From positions 69,463 to 133,462 of the forward strand of contig CAWIMG010000023.1 in NCBI GenBank assembly GCA_963837105.1: a stretch of DNA of 64,000 nt, read 5' to 3'. The notes below the pieces were generated by a model, which was not told where the DNA came from, ran no database searches, and worked only from the letters and a program-made list of their open reading frames with translations. The position numbers and the translations under genes are program-made. Of the stretch, positions 25,271 to 34,298 are shown piece after piece. Position 1 is the first letter of the stretch; each line of letters opens with the position of its first letter. This DNA is from UBA9676 sp963837105 (GTDB lineage: Bacteria; Actinomycetota; Actinomycetes; Streptosporangiales; Streptosporangiaceae).

Positions 25271-27499
25271 TCACGCCTTCTCCAGGAACCCGGCCTGCTC
25301 GGGGTCGACCAGGGTCGCGATCGCCACCGCCAGCGCCGGGTGACCAGCCAGCTCCGGATCGGCCGCGACCAGGCTGGCGGCCTCGTCCCTGGCCTGCCCG
25401 ATCAGCTCCTCATCGGTGAGCAGGGTCAGCAGCTTGAGGCTGCGCTTCCGGCCCGCCTGGGCGGCGCCCAGCACGTCACCCTCCCGGCGCTGCTCCAGGT
25501 CCAGCCGGGCCAGCGCGAAACCGTCCACGGTGGCGGCCACTGCGGCCAGCCGCTCGCGCGCCTTGCTGCCCTCCGCCGCCTCGGTCACCAGCAGGCACAG
25601 CCCCGGCTTGCCACCCCGGCCCACCCGGCCACGCAACTGGTGCAGCTGGGACACCCCGAACCGGTCGGCATCCATGATCACCATGGCGGTCGCGTTCGGC
25701 ACGTCCACGCCGACTTCGACCACCGTGGTCGTCACCAGCACGTCCACCTGCCCCGCGGCGAACGCCCGCATCGCGGCGTCCTTCTCCTCGGCCGGCAGCC
25801 GGCCGTGCAGCACCCTCAGCCGCAGCCCGGCCAGCGGGCCATCGGCCAGCCCCGGCGCCAGATCGAGCACCGCCAGCGGCGGCCGCCGTGGGCTCTGCCC
25901 GTCCTCGTCCTCGTCCAGGAACAGGCTGGTCTCGGCGTCGGCAGCGGGTGCGCGGGAGCCATCCGTTGCGCTGGCTGAAGGGCCCTGATCGTCACCGATC
26001 CGGGGGCAGACGACGTACGCCTGGCCGCCGCTGCCCACCTCCTCGCGGATGCGCTGCCACGCCCGTTCCAGGTAGTGCGGCTTGTCGGCGGCGGGCACGA
26101 CGTGGCTGGCGATCGGGGCGCGCCCGGCCGGCAGCTCGGTCAGGGTGGAGACATCCAGGTCGCCGAAGACCGTCATGGCCACCGTGCGCGGGATCGGCGT
26201 CGCGGTCATCACCAGCACATGCGGGCGGCCGCCGTGGGCCTTCTCCCGCAGCGCGTCCCGCTGCTCCACGCCGAACCGGTGCTGCTCGTCGATCACCACC
26301 AGGCCCAGGTCGGCGAACTGCACGTGCTCGGTGAGCAGCGCGTGGGTGCCGATGACAAGGCCAGCCGCCCCGGAGGCCGCGTCCAGCAGCGCCTCCCGGC
26401 GGGCCACCGGCCCCTGCGACCCCGTCAGCAGTGCCACCCGGGTCGCCTGCTCGGCACCGCCCAGCCGCCCGGCCTGCCCCAGCGGCCCGAGCAGGTCGCT
26501 GACCGACCGGTAGTGCTGCTGTGCCAGCACTTCGGTCGGGGCGAGCAGCGCCGCCTGCCCGCCCGCATCGATCACCTGCAGCATCGCCCGGACCGCGATC
26601 ACCGTCTTGCCGGAGCCAACCTCGCCTTGCAGCAGCCGGTGCATGGGATGCGCCAGCGCCAGGCCGGCGGCGATGGTCCCGCCTGCCTCCCGCTGGCCCG
26701 CGGTGAGGCGGAACGGCAGCCGCGTGTCGAACGCCGCCAGCAGCCCGCCGTCCCGGAGCGGCCGGGCGGTGGCTGGCAGGGCCGCGGCCGCCAGCCGGCG
26801 CTGGGCCAGCACCGACTGCAGCACGAACGCCTCGTCCCACTTCAGCCGGGTCCGGGACCGGCTGACCTCGGCCAGGTCGGCGGGCCGGTGGATGCCCCGC
26901 AGCGCGGCCGCCAGCCCGATCAGGTGATGCCGCTCCCGCACCGCGGCCGGCAGCGGGTCGTCCACCTCGCCGAGGGTGTCCAGCACCAGCCGCACGCATT
27001 TCTCGATGTCCCAGGAGGAGAAGTCCTTGCTGGCCGGGTAGAGCGGGATCAGCTCGGCCGCGTACTCCGCCGCCTTGTCCGCCTCGTCCGCGCCGAGCAG
27101 CTTGCACTCGGGGTGGGCCAGCTGGCGCTTGCCGTTGTACACCGACACCCGGCCCGCGAACATGCCATGCCGTCCCGGGACCAGCTGGCGTTCCCAGAAC
27201 TCCACCTTGTTGAAGAAGGCGAGTTTGAGCTGAGCACTGCCGTCGGTGACGGTCACCTCCAGCAGCTTGCCGCGGCGATGCTGCATCCGGCGTGAGCTGA
27301 CCTTCGCGACCTGGGCGAAGACGGTCACGTGCTCGCCGTCGCGGAGACCGGCGAGATCGGTCAGTTCACCCCGCTGGGCATACCGGCGGGGATAGTGGTG
27401 CAGCAGGTCGCCCGTGGTGCGCAGGCCGAACGCCTGCTCCGCCCTGGTAGCGGCCTTGCCCCCGAGCACCCGGGTCAGCGGTTCGGTCAGGCTCGCCAT
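25271..27499 (-). CDS. recG: ATP-dependent DNA helicase RecG
   Basis: Branch-migration helicase that regresses stalled forks and processes Holliday junctions. The 742 residues comprise: wedge/OB domain in the first 200; Walker A LLQGEVGSGKT; the DEAH-like box VIDEQHRFG; MTATPIPRT; then the C-terminal helicase domain with VCPRIGDD, LHGRLPAEEKDAAMRAFAAG, TTVVEVGVDVPNA and QLRGRVGRG. An acidic insert (SLFLDEDEDGQ) follows VCPRIGDD. Translation starts at ATG 27499. rpmB is divergently transcribed from the other side. Confidence 0.96.
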   Translation of the reverse strand: MASLTEPLTRVLGGKAATRAEQAFGLRTTGDLLHHYPRRYAQRGELTDLAGLRDGEHVTVFAQVAKVSSRRMQHRRGKLLEVTVTDGSAQLKLAFFNKVEFWERQLVPGRHGMFAGRVSVYNGKRQLAHPECKLLGADEADKAAEYAAELIPLYPASKDFSSWDIEKCVRLVLDTLGEVDDPLPAAVRERHHLIGLAAALRGIHRPADLAEVSRSRTRLKWDEAFVLQSVLAQRRLAAAALPATARPLRDGGLLAAFDTRLPFRLTAGQREAGGTIAAGLALAHPMHRLLQGEVGSGKTVIAVRAMLQVIDAGGQAALLAPTEVLAQQHYRSVSDLLGPLGQAGRLGGAEQATRVALLTGSQGPVARREALLDAASGAAGLVIGTHALLTEHVQFADLGLVVIDEQHRFGVEQRDALREKAHGGRPHVLVMTATPIPRTVAMTVFGDLDVSTLTELPAGRAPIASHVVPAADKPHYLERAWQRIREEVGSGGQAYVVCPRIGDDQGPSASATDGSRAPAADAETSLFLDEDEDGQSPRRPPLAVLDLAPGLADGPLAGLRLRVLHGRLPAEEKDAAMRAFAAGQVDVLVTTTVVEVGVDVPNATAMVIMDADRFGVSQLHQLRGRVGRGGKPGLCLLVTEAAEGSKARERLAAVAATVDGFALARLDLEQRREGDVLGAAQAGRKRSLKLLTLLTDEELIGQARDEAASLVAADPELAGHPALAVAIATLVDPEQAGFLEKA

Positions 27500-27637
27500 G
27501 GCCTTTCAGGATAGGCGGCCCGCCCGTCCGGGCCGTCCGGTTCGCGTCCGGGGTGGTCGTCGGATATTCTGCGACGGCTGGCCTGGGCGGCGCCCGGGCC
27601 GCCTCCCAGCTTCCTCTAACACCAATGGAGCGATCCC

Positions 27638-27823
27638 GTGGCTTTTGTCTGCGACATCTGCGGCAAGGGGCCGGGCTTCGGCAACAGGGTCTCCTTCTCG
27701 CACCGCCGCACCCCGCGCCGCTGGAACCCGAACATCCAGGTCGTGCACGCAGTCGTGGACGGAACGCCCAAGCGGCTGCACGTCTGCACGTCCTGCATCA
27801 AGGCCGGGAAAGTCACCCGCTGA
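27638..27823 (+). CDS. rpmB: 50S ribosomal protein L28, zinc-binding type
   Basis: A 61-residue protein from GTG 27638 reading MAFVCDICGKGPGFGNRVSF, SHRRTPRRWNPNIQ and VCTSCIKAGKVTR. The two CxxC pairs mark the C+ zinc-containing paralogue. It is divergent from recG with a 138-base gap. It is the first plus-strand gene of the window. Confidence 0.95.
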   Translation: MAFVCDICGKGPGFGNRVSFSHRRTPRRWNPNIQVVHAVVDGTPKRLHVCTSCIKAGKVTR

Positions 27824-27859
27824 CCCACTGCGGCCCGGGCCGCCGGGCGGCCTGGCCGC

Positions 27860-28547
27860 TCAGCCGCGGGCGCAGGGCTGGCCGTTGAGCGCGCACCCGG
27901 TGGGCGGGCCGGGCAGCCCGGTCGCCGTGACGTAGATCCGTATCTCCCCGGCGCTCCCGCCGTAACCCGTGCCGGGCCAGTCCGGATCACCCGTGCCCGT
28001 CACGATCACCACGTGCGGGCCACGCGCCGTCCAAGCCCCGCCCCACACGCCACCGATGGGGCCGCCGACCGGTAGCTGAGCCGCAGCCGCCAGCTGGCCG
28101 GCAGCCGCCCAGCGGGCATGGTGATGATGATCTGGCCCGCGAATCCGTCATTCCACTGATGCAGCGTCTGATAGGTCATCACCGGCCGCAGGCCGGCCGC
28201 GGCCGGCGGGCGGGGTGGTCCGGGGGCTGGGGCCGGGGCGACGGTATGTGCCGGCCCGGCTTGGCCGAAGCCAGCCCGCCGCCCGGGGCGGTCGTGGCGC
28301 AGGCGGCGACGGGGCACGGGTGCCCGGCCACCGGCGGCTCCGGGCCATAGCTGATGATCGTCCTGGTCAGGGGATAGGCGATGACCGCCGCGATGACAAC
28401 ACCCAGCCCGGCCGCGAATGTGGGAGTGACCGCGACCCGGCGCAGGCCCATGCCAACCAGCCTGACCCACACCTGGAAGGCCGTGGAACGCCCATGGCGT
28501 CCTGGCGCCGGGGTCAGGGGCGCCGGCCTCTTACGGTGTCGTGACAT
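27860..28547 (-). CDS. Membrane-anchored protein with C-terminal CBM2-like domain (two frameshifts)
   Basis: Three overlapping reading frames join into one protein. The first part (from ATG 28547) has a basic cytoplasmic stretch, a transmembrane helix (TFAAGLGVVIAAVIAYPL) and a Pro-rich linker. After a break near 28190 the next frame gives VMTYQTLHQWNDGFAGQIII and LRLSYR. After a second break near 28068 the third gives GGVWGGAWTARGPHVVIV and ends CALNGQPCARG. The VxY..QW..GF pattern with regular Trp residues resembles cellulose-binding family 2 domains. It would display the module outside the cell. Assignment is by motif only; it lies downstream of thiL. Confidence 0.55.
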
Positions 28548-28629
28548 GAGGGGGCAGTTGCCAAGCTCCGTAGAGTCGAGAAGCCAAATCTAGATCCATC
28601 GCAGCCGCGCCGGGATGGATATGGGGATC

Positions 28630-29671
28630 TCAGCGGTAGTGATCCCAGCCCGCCCGGCCGGGCCATGGCCGGCCGTCCACCGTCACGCCGTCGCCCCGGC
28701 GCACCTCGCCGAGCACCGTCCAGCGTGCGGGCAGCCGGACGCCGGGGGGGAACGTCGCAGCCAGGGCGTGATCCTCGCCGCCGGTCAGCATCCAGGACAG
28801 CGGCGGGGCCAGCGCCCGCCCGCCGGGCTGGGTGCCGCCTGCCGCCTGCGCCGGGTCGGCCGGCCGCGGCCAGCGCGTCCGCCGCGGCGGACAGATCCGG
28901 CCCGGGCACCAGCCGGGCAGTGTCGATACTGATGCCGGCCCCGCTGGCCTGCGCGACATGGCCCAGGTCAGCCACCAGCCCGTCGCTGACGTCGATCATG
29001 GCGGTCGCGCCGAGGTCCGCCGCCTCCGGGCCCGCCTCGTACACCGGGCGCGGCCGCCGGTGCGCCGCCACCAGGCTGGCCGGCTCGGCCAGGCCCGCGG
29101 TGAGCAGTGCCAGGCCAGCCGCGGAGTGGCCGAGCAGGCCAGCCACCGCCAGCACGTCGCCCGGGCGGGCGCCGGCCCGGGTCACCGGTGCCCGGCCAGC
29201 CAGTTCCCCCAGCGCGGTGATCGCGATCATGATGGTGTCCGCGCCAGACACGTCGCCGCCAAGGACGGCGGCACCGGCCCGGGCGGATTCGGCGGCAATC
29301 CCGTCCACCAGCGCCTCAGCCCAGGCCACCGGCAGGTCGCCGGGCGCGGCCAGGCCGACCAGCAGGGCAACCGGGACGGCTCCCATGGCCGCCACGTCGG
29401 CCAGGTTCCGGGCGGCCGCCTTGCCGCCCACGTCGGCAGGCGGCGACCAGTCGCGGCGGAAATGACGGCCCTCGACGAGCAGATCCATGGTGGCGACCGG
29501 GCGGCCGGCCGGCGCAGCCAGCACGGCCGCGTCGTCGCCGACCCCGATGACCGCGGGCCCGGCCGGTGGCAGACGGGCCGCGATGGCCGCGATCAGCCCG
29601 AATTCGCCCAGGTCCGCAATGGTCCTCCCACCTCCCGCGGTGGCATCAGCCGCCGCCCCGGCCCCAGGCAC
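28630..29671 (-). CDS. thiL: Thiamine-monophosphate kinase (frameshifted)
   Basis: Phosphorylates thiamine monophosphate to the active diphosphate cofactor. From GTG 29671 the frame has TIADLGEFGLIAAIAARL, VIGVGDDAAVL, TMDLLVEGRHFRRDW, AARNLADVAAMGA, GGDVSGADTI and MIDVSDGLVADLGH, all AIR-synthase-like ThiL motifs. Near 28870 the frame shifts by one base. The remainder, in the other frame, includes LSWMLTGGEDHALAATFP and ends RPWPGRAGWDHYR at 28630. Because the second half is also well conserved, an indel error is likely. Codons upstream of 29671 are open but not ThiL-like. Confidence 0.9.
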
Positions 29672-29879
29672 GGTCTTAGGGTAGCGTTGCCATTCCGGAT
29701 CAAGGCCCGCCGGACGGACGAATGCCGCCGCCCGCGGCGGTCCGGAGGTATGGCCCGCACGGACGGCGAGGAGCCGATAGCACGTATCGACGACGGCACA
29801 CCGCGGGCCGCCCCCGGCCGGGTACGGCAGGCTGGAGATCCACCAGGCATGCCTAGGCGGACGCCCGTGGAGGACAGCA

Positions 29880-30113
29880 ATGGTGCAGGCATACATCCTC
29901 GTGCAGACAGAGGTCGGGAAGGCCGCTGAGGTCGCTGTTCGCATCGGCTCCATCGCCGGGGTGACGCTGGCCGAGGATGTCACCGGCCCCTATGACGTGA
30001 TCGTCCGCGCGGAAGCGGAGAACGTGGACGACCTCGGCCGCCTGGTGGTGGCCCAGATCCAGGGCGTTCCCGGCATCACCCGCACCCTCACCTGCCCCAT
30101 CGTCCACATCTAG
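29880..30113 (+). CDS. Stand-alone Lrp/AsnC-type ligand-binding (RAM) domain protein
   Basis: A 77-residue protein: MVQAYILVQTEVGKAAEVAV, IAGVTLAEDVTGPYDVIVRA, LVVAQIQGVPGITRTLTC. This is the beta-alpha-beta RAM domain of Lrp/AsnC regulators without the DNA-binding half. Such stand-alone domains form amino-acid-binding multimers and are common next to thiL in actinomycetes; the partner is unknown. ATG 29880 is preceded by GGAGG with a 6-base spacer. It is divergent from thiL. Confidence 0.9.
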   Translation: MVQAYILVQTEVGKAAEVAVRIGSIAGVTLAEDVTGPYDVIVRAEAENVDDLGRLVVAQIQGVPGITRTLTCPIVHI

Positions 30114-30317
30114 CGACCACCGGCCCCCCAGCCGGCGCCATCCACCGCCCTCCCGGCCCTTTCGCGTGCAGCTTTTCATGAGTTTGGTGTCACAAATCGG
30201 GTCAAATCGCAGCCTGGAGTGACGGGAACCCGGGAATAGGCCGGGCGGGGATGGGGGCCGGGGGCCGGGGCTGGCGGGACGGCGAGCGCTAGCCGGGCGG
30301 GGAGGCCAGCCGGGCGG

Positions 30318-30947
30318 CTAGGGCGGCGGTGCGGGAGCCGAGGCCGAGCCGCCGGCCGCGTCCAGGTCGGGCGGGGCGTCCACATCGCGGCGCAGGCTGG
30401 CCAGTCCGGGCTCGGTGAGCGGGACGGCGCCGGCCGCCTCATGCCGCGCGGCCGAACCGGGGCCGAACCGCGGCCGGAATGCCGTCCCGGGACGGGCCGC
30501 GTACAAGGTGGTGCCCGATCCGGCGGCATCGGCCACGAACGCCTGTGGCCAGCGCGCGGCCGCCCGCAGCGCGCCGCCGAGTTCGGCTGGCCGCAGCGCG
30601 GGCAGGTCGGCGGCGAGCGCAGCCACGCCGGACCGCGGCCAGCGCGCACCGGCCCGGGCGGCCCCCTGCCGCAGCGCCGGGTTGAGCCCGCGCCCGGGCC
30701 GTTCGGGCACGATGACCGCGCCCAGGCCGCGCAGATCGGCCGCGGCCAGGCGGTCGCCGGTGACCACCAGCACCCTGGCCACCTCCGGGCACCGCAACGC
30801 GGCCGAGACCGTGTCCGCGGCCATCGCCAGCGCCAGCGCCGGCCGGTCCGGGCCGGCCAGGGTGGCCAGCCGGGTCTTGGCGCGGGACAGTACCTTGACG
30901 GGTACCACTAGCGACCAGCGCAGTGGTGCCGGGGCCGGAGCGGGCAT
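30318..30947 (-). CDS. cofC: CofC/FbiD-like phospholactate or phosphoenolpyruvate guanylyltransferase
   Basis: Activates 2-phospho-L-lactate (archaea) or phosphoenolpyruvate (actinobacteria) with GTP in coenzyme F420 synthesis. The 209 residues from ATG 30947 show the MobA-like nucleotidyltransferase fold: WSLVVPVKVLSRAKTRLATL, VLVVTGDRLAAADLRGLGA, GLNPALRQG, AALAADLPALRPAEL, FVADAAGSGTTLYAA and the RFGPGSAARHEAAGA loop. The frame is open to 31160, but the shorter start fits the family. It diverges from plsC with 73 bases between. Confidence 0.9.
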   Translation of the reverse strand: MPAPAPAPLRWSLVVPVKVLSRAKTRLATLAGPDRPALALAMAADTVSAALRCPEVARVLVVTGDRLAAADLRGLGAVIVPERPGRGLNPALRQGAARAGARWPRSGVAALAADLPALRPAELGGALRAAARWPQAFVADAAGSGTTLYAARPGTAFRPRFGPGSAARHEAAGAVPLTEPGLASLRRDVDAPPDLDAAGGSASAPAPPP

Positions 30948-31020
30948 ACCGTGATCCTGCCTCGACACCGGGGCGCGTGAACCGGGAGACTGTCCAGATG
31001 AGGTTCTGCGGGCGGCGCGG

Positions 31021-31821
31021 ATGAGCACGCGAGCGGACCTCCCGTATTCGCCCGCCTGGCGGCGTGGCACCGAACTGGTGCTGCCGGGGCCGATCAAGGC
31101 GATCATGAAACGCGACTGGCACGGCCAGGAGAACATTCCCCGGCAGGGCGGCGTGATCATCGCCCCGAACCACCTGTCCTATGCCGACTGGGCCGCGGTC
31201 GCCCTGTTCGTCCACCAGCGGGGCCGCTACCCGGCGTTCATGATCAAGTCGCCGGTGTTCGACGTCAAGGTGGTCGGCCCGTTCCTGCGCAAGTGCGGCC
31301 AGCTGCCGGTGCACCGTGAGCAGCACGGCGCCGCGCTGGTGGTCAAGGAACTCAAGGACGCCGAGCAGCGGCTGCGCGACGGCGAGTGCCTGATCGTCTA
31401 CCCCGAGGGCACCGCCAGCCGGGATCCGGATCTGTGGCCGATGGTGGGCAAGACCGGTGTTGCCCGGCTCGCCCTGGTGACCGGCGCCCCGGTGATCCCG
31501 GTCGCCCACTGGGGTGCGGAGCTGATCCTGCCCTACGGCAGCAAGAAGCCGAGCCTGTTCCCGCGCCACCTGGTCAAGATGCTGGCCGGGCCGCCGGTGG
31601 ACCTGTCCGCTTTTACCGGCCGACCGCTCGGCCGGGAGGTGCTGCGGGGCGCGACCGCCGCCGTCATGGCCGACATCACCGCCCTGCTCGCCCGGCTGCG
31701 GGGCGAGCCGGCCCCGGCCGTTCCCTACGACCTCGCCGCCGCCCGCCGCGCCCAGCACACCGCCAGCGGCCCAACGGACCCTCCGGGTGACCCTCCTCCC
31801 CCCGCGGCGGCCCAGGCGTGA
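31021..31821 (+). CDS. plsC: 1-acyl-sn-glycerol-3-phosphate acyltransferase
   Basis: Makes phosphatidic acid from lysophosphatidate. The 266 residues contain NHLSYAD (His51 and Asp56 of the HX4D catalytic motif), FMIKSPVFDVKVVGPFLRKCG and VYPEGTASRD (PEGT at 128-131). A Pro-rich tail follows. Its stop overlaps the gpsA start as GTGA, so acyltransferase and glycerol-3-phosphate synthesis are co-translated. The start is ATG 31021. Confidence 0.93.
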   Translation: MSTRADLPYSPAWRRGTELVLPGPIKAIMKRDWHGQENIPRQGGVIIAPNHLSYADWAAVALFVHQRGRYPAFMIKSPVFDVKVVGPFLRKCGQLPVHREQHGAALVVKELKDAEQRLRDGECLIVYPEGTASRDPDLWPMVGKTGVARLALVTGAPVIPVAHWGAELILPYGSKKPSLFPRHLVKMLAGPPVDLSAFTGRPLGREVLRGATAAVMADITALLARLRGEPAPAVPYDLAAARRAQHTASGPTDPPGDPPPPAAAQA

Positions 31822-32822
31822 CCGCGGCGGTCATGGGGGCCGGCATGTGGGGCACCACCTTCGCCCAGGTGCTCTGCGATGCCGGGACCCCGGCCGTGCT
31901 CTGGGGACGGCGGCCGGAGCTGGCCGAGGCGATCAACGGGCGCCACGAGAACCCCGTTTACCTGCCCGGGGTCACCCTGACCGGTGAGCTGCGGGCGACC
32001 GCGGACCCGGCGCTGGCGCTGGCCGGGGCCGAACTGGTGGTGCTGGCCGTGCCGGCCCAGACGCTGCGCCAGAACCTGGCCGGCTGGCAGGGCCTGCTGC
32101 CGCCGGGCGCGCTGCTGGTGAGCCTGATGAAGGGCATCGAGCATGGCAGCCAGCTGCGGATGAGCGAGGTGATCGCGGAGGTGACCGGCGCACCGCCGGA
32201 CCGGATCGCGGTGGTCACCGGTCCCAACCTGGCCCGCGAGATCGCCGAACGGCAGTACGCGGCCACCGTGGTCGCCAGCACCGACGGCACCACCGCCAAG
32301 TGGCTCCAGCAGGCCTGCCACACGCCGTACTTCCGCCCGTACACCAACCCGGACGTGATCGGCTGCGAGCTGGGTGGCGCCGTGAAGAATGTGATCGCGC
32401 TCGCGGTGGGGATCGCGGTGGGCATGGGGCTGGGTGACAACACCAGGGCCATGCTGATCACCCGGGGCCTGGCCGAGATCGCCCGGCTGGGGGCCACTCT
32501 CGGCGCCGATCAGCACACCTTCGCCGGGCTGGCCGGCATGGGCGACCTGGTGGCCACCTGCAGTTCGCCGCTGTCGCGGAACCGGACCTTCGGCGAGAAC
32601 CTGGGCCGGGGGATGGCGCTCGCGGACGCCGCGGCCAGCGCGTCGCAGGTGACCGAGGGTGTCAAGTCGGCCGGGCCGGTGCTGGACCTGGCCCGGGCGC
32701 ATGGGGTGGAGATGCCGATCACCGAGGTCGTGGCCGCGGTGACCCAGGGCCAGATCGGGGTGGCAGAGGCGGTCATCATGCTGGCCTCCCGCTCCGCCAA
32801 GCCGGAGCGCTACGGCGTCTGA
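31818..32822 (+). CDS. gpsA: NAD(P)-dependent glycerol-3-phosphate dehydrogenase
   Basis: Reduces dihydroxyacetone phosphate to sn-glycerol-3-phosphate for phospholipid synthesis. The 334 residues contain the Rossmann motif VMGAGMWGTTFAQVL, GIEHGSQLRMSEV, VVTGPNLAREIAERQYAA, ELGGAVKNVIALAVGIAVGM (catalytic Lys) and FAGLAGMGDLVATCSSPLSRN. It starts at the GTG that overlaps the plsC stop. ddl follows after 53 bases, the common plsC-gpsA-ddl order in actinomycetes. Confidence 0.97.
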   Translation: MTAAVMGAGMWGTTFAQVLCDAGTPAVLWGRRPELAEAINGRHENPVYLPGVTLTGELRATADPALALAGAELVVLAVPAQTLRQNLAGWQGLLPPGALLVSLMKGIEHGSQLRMSEVIAEVTGAPPDRIAVVTGPNLAREIAERQYAATVVASTDGTTAKWLQQACHTPYFRPYTNPDVIGCELGGAVKNVIALAVGIAVGMGLGDNTRAMLITRGLAEIARLGATLGADQHTFAGLAGMGDLVATCSSPLSRNRTFGENLGRGMALADAAASASQVTEGVKSAGPVLDLARAHGVEMPITEVVAAVTQGQIGVAEAVIMLASRSAKPERYGV

Positions 32823-32875
32823 CCAGGCCACGGCCCGCCCCGGATACGGCCGGCCCGCCGAGAGGAGAAACGACA

Positions 32876-34036
32876 CTGAACGGGCAGCGCAAGATCAGGG
32901 TCGCGGTCGTGTTCGGCGGCCGGAGTTCGGAACACGCGGTGTCGTGCCTGGGCGCGGGAAACGTGCTGGCGGCACTCGACCGGGACCGCTACGAGGTGGT
33001 GCCGATCGGCATCGCGCGCGACGGCCGCTGGGTGCTCGCCCCGGACGACCCCGGGCGGCTGGCCATCACCGGCGGCGAACTGCCGTCGGTGGAGGCGATG
33101 GCGGCACCGGGCCAGCAGATCGCCGCCCGGCTGGACCCCGCGACCCGCGGGCTGATCGTCACCCCACCGGGGGATGTCCCGCGCAGCCTGGGTGAGGTGG
33201 ACGTGGTGCTGCCGCTGCTGCACGGCGCCTACGGCGAGGACGGCACGATCCAGGGCCTGCTGGAGATGGCCGGGACGCGCTACGCCGGCGCCGGGGTGTT
33301 CGCCAGCGCAGCGGGCATGGACAAGGAGTACATGAAGCTGATCTTCACGGCGCGCGGCCTGCCGGTTGGCCGGTACGTGGTGGTCCGGGACCGGGACTGG
33401 CGTGCGCCGGCCGCGGCCGGTGGGGCGGCCAGCCAGGAGCGCAAGCGGGTACTGGACGAGATCGCCGAGCTGGGCTGGCCAGTGTTCGTCAAGCCCGCCC
33501 GCGGCGGGTCCAGTATCGGCACTACCCGGATGACCAGCCAGGACGGGCTGGCCGGACTGGAGGAGGCGATCGAGACCGCCCGCGAGCACGACCCGAAGGT
33601 GCTGGTCGAGGCGGCGGTACCGGGCATCGAGGTCGAGTGCGCCGTGCTGGAGGGGATCGACGGCGGCCCGCCGGACGCGAGCGTCCCGGCCCAGGTGGTG
33701 GTCGGCGGCGGGGCCGGGTTCTACGACTTCCAGGCCAAATACCTGGAGGCAGATACCTCGATGGCCATCCCGGCGCCGATCGGCGACGACGCCATCGCCG
33801 AGGTGCGGCGGCTGGCCTGCGCCGCCTTCGAGGCGGTGTCGTGCGAGGGACTGGCCCGGGTGGACTTCTTCTGCACCCCGGCCGGTGAGATCGTGCTGAA
33901 CGAGATCAACACGATGCCCGGGATGACCTCGGCGTCGGCGTTCCCGCTGATGTGGGCGGCAACCGGGCTGCCAGCCAGGCAACTGTGGGACCGCATCATC
34001 GCGACCGCGCTGGCCAAGCGCCCCGGGCTGCGCTAG
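32876..34036 (+). CDS. ddl: D-alanine--D-alanine ligase, probable CTG start
   Basis: ATP-grasp ligase producing the D-Ala-D-Ala end of peptidoglycan precursors. The 386 residues contain VAVVFGGRSSEHAVSC, LLHGAYGEDGTIQGLLE, ATP-binding PVFVKPARGGSSIGT, and VLNEINTMPGMTSASAFPLMW. The first ATG/GTG in frame (GTG 32909) falls inside the first beta strand. The CTG at 32876 gives (M)NGQRKIRVAVVFGG as in relatives, with GAGGAG about 8 bases upstream, so CTG is chosen. A substituted ATG is the alternative explanation. Confidence 0.95.
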   Translation: MNGQRKIRVAVVFGGRSSEHAVSCLGAGNVLAALDRDRYEVVPIGIARDGRWVLAPDDPGRLAITGGELPSVEAMAAPGQQIAARLDPATRGLIVTPPGDVPRSLGEVDVVLPLLHGAYGEDGTIQGLLEMAGTRYAGAGVFASAAGMDKEYMKLIFTARGLPVGRYVVVRDRDWRAPAAAGGAASQERKRVLDEIAELGWPVFVKPARGGSSIGTTRMTSQDGLAGLEEAIETAREHDPKVLVEAAVPGIEVECAVLEGIDGGPPDASVPAQVVVGGGAGFYDFQAKYLEADTSMAIPAPIGDDAIAEVRRLACAAFEAVSCEGLARVDFFCTPAGEIVLNEINTMPGMTSASAFPLMWAATGLPARQLWDRIIATALAKRPGLR

Positions 34037-34056
34037 CCCGGCCGGAGGGCGGCCCC

Positions 34057-34278
34057 GTGCAGGCGACCGTGCGCGAATTCGACCCGGCGGCCAGGTCCGG
34101 GACCGTGTTCTGCGATGACGGCAGCGTGCTCGCGTTCGGCGCCGGCGCCTTCGCCGCCTCCGGCCTGCGGCTGCTGCGGCCAGGCCAGCGGGTGACGATC
34201 GGCCGTGCCGCCGACGGCACCATCACCGGCCTGGCACTGGCCGGGTTCCCGCTGCCCGGCCCCGGCCCGGCGGGATAG
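34057..34278 (+). CDS. Small cold-shock-like (OB-fold-like) protein
   Basis: A 73-residue protein from GTG 34057 with GGAGG 8 bases upstream: VQATVREFDPAARSGTVFCD, DGSVLAFGAGAFAASG, LRLLRPGQRVTIGRA. The pattern of a five-strand barrel with G-x-V-x-D-D-G resembles cold-shock domains, but the aromatic RNP motifs are mostly missing. Similar small proteins follow ddl in other actinomycetes, as far as I recall. RNA binding is an inference only. The upstream frame to 33952 overlaps ddl and is not used. Confidence 0.65.
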   Translation: MQATVREFDPAARSGTVFCDDGSVLAFGAGAFAASGLRLLRPGQRVTIGRAADGTITGLALAGFPLPGPGPAG

Positions 34279-34298
34279 CCCGCCGCCCCGGGGAGCCG

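Noticed and set aside
30439..31758. 439-codon minus-strand frame opposite plsC
   Set aside because: His/Gly/Gln-rich shadow of plsC and cofC with no motif.
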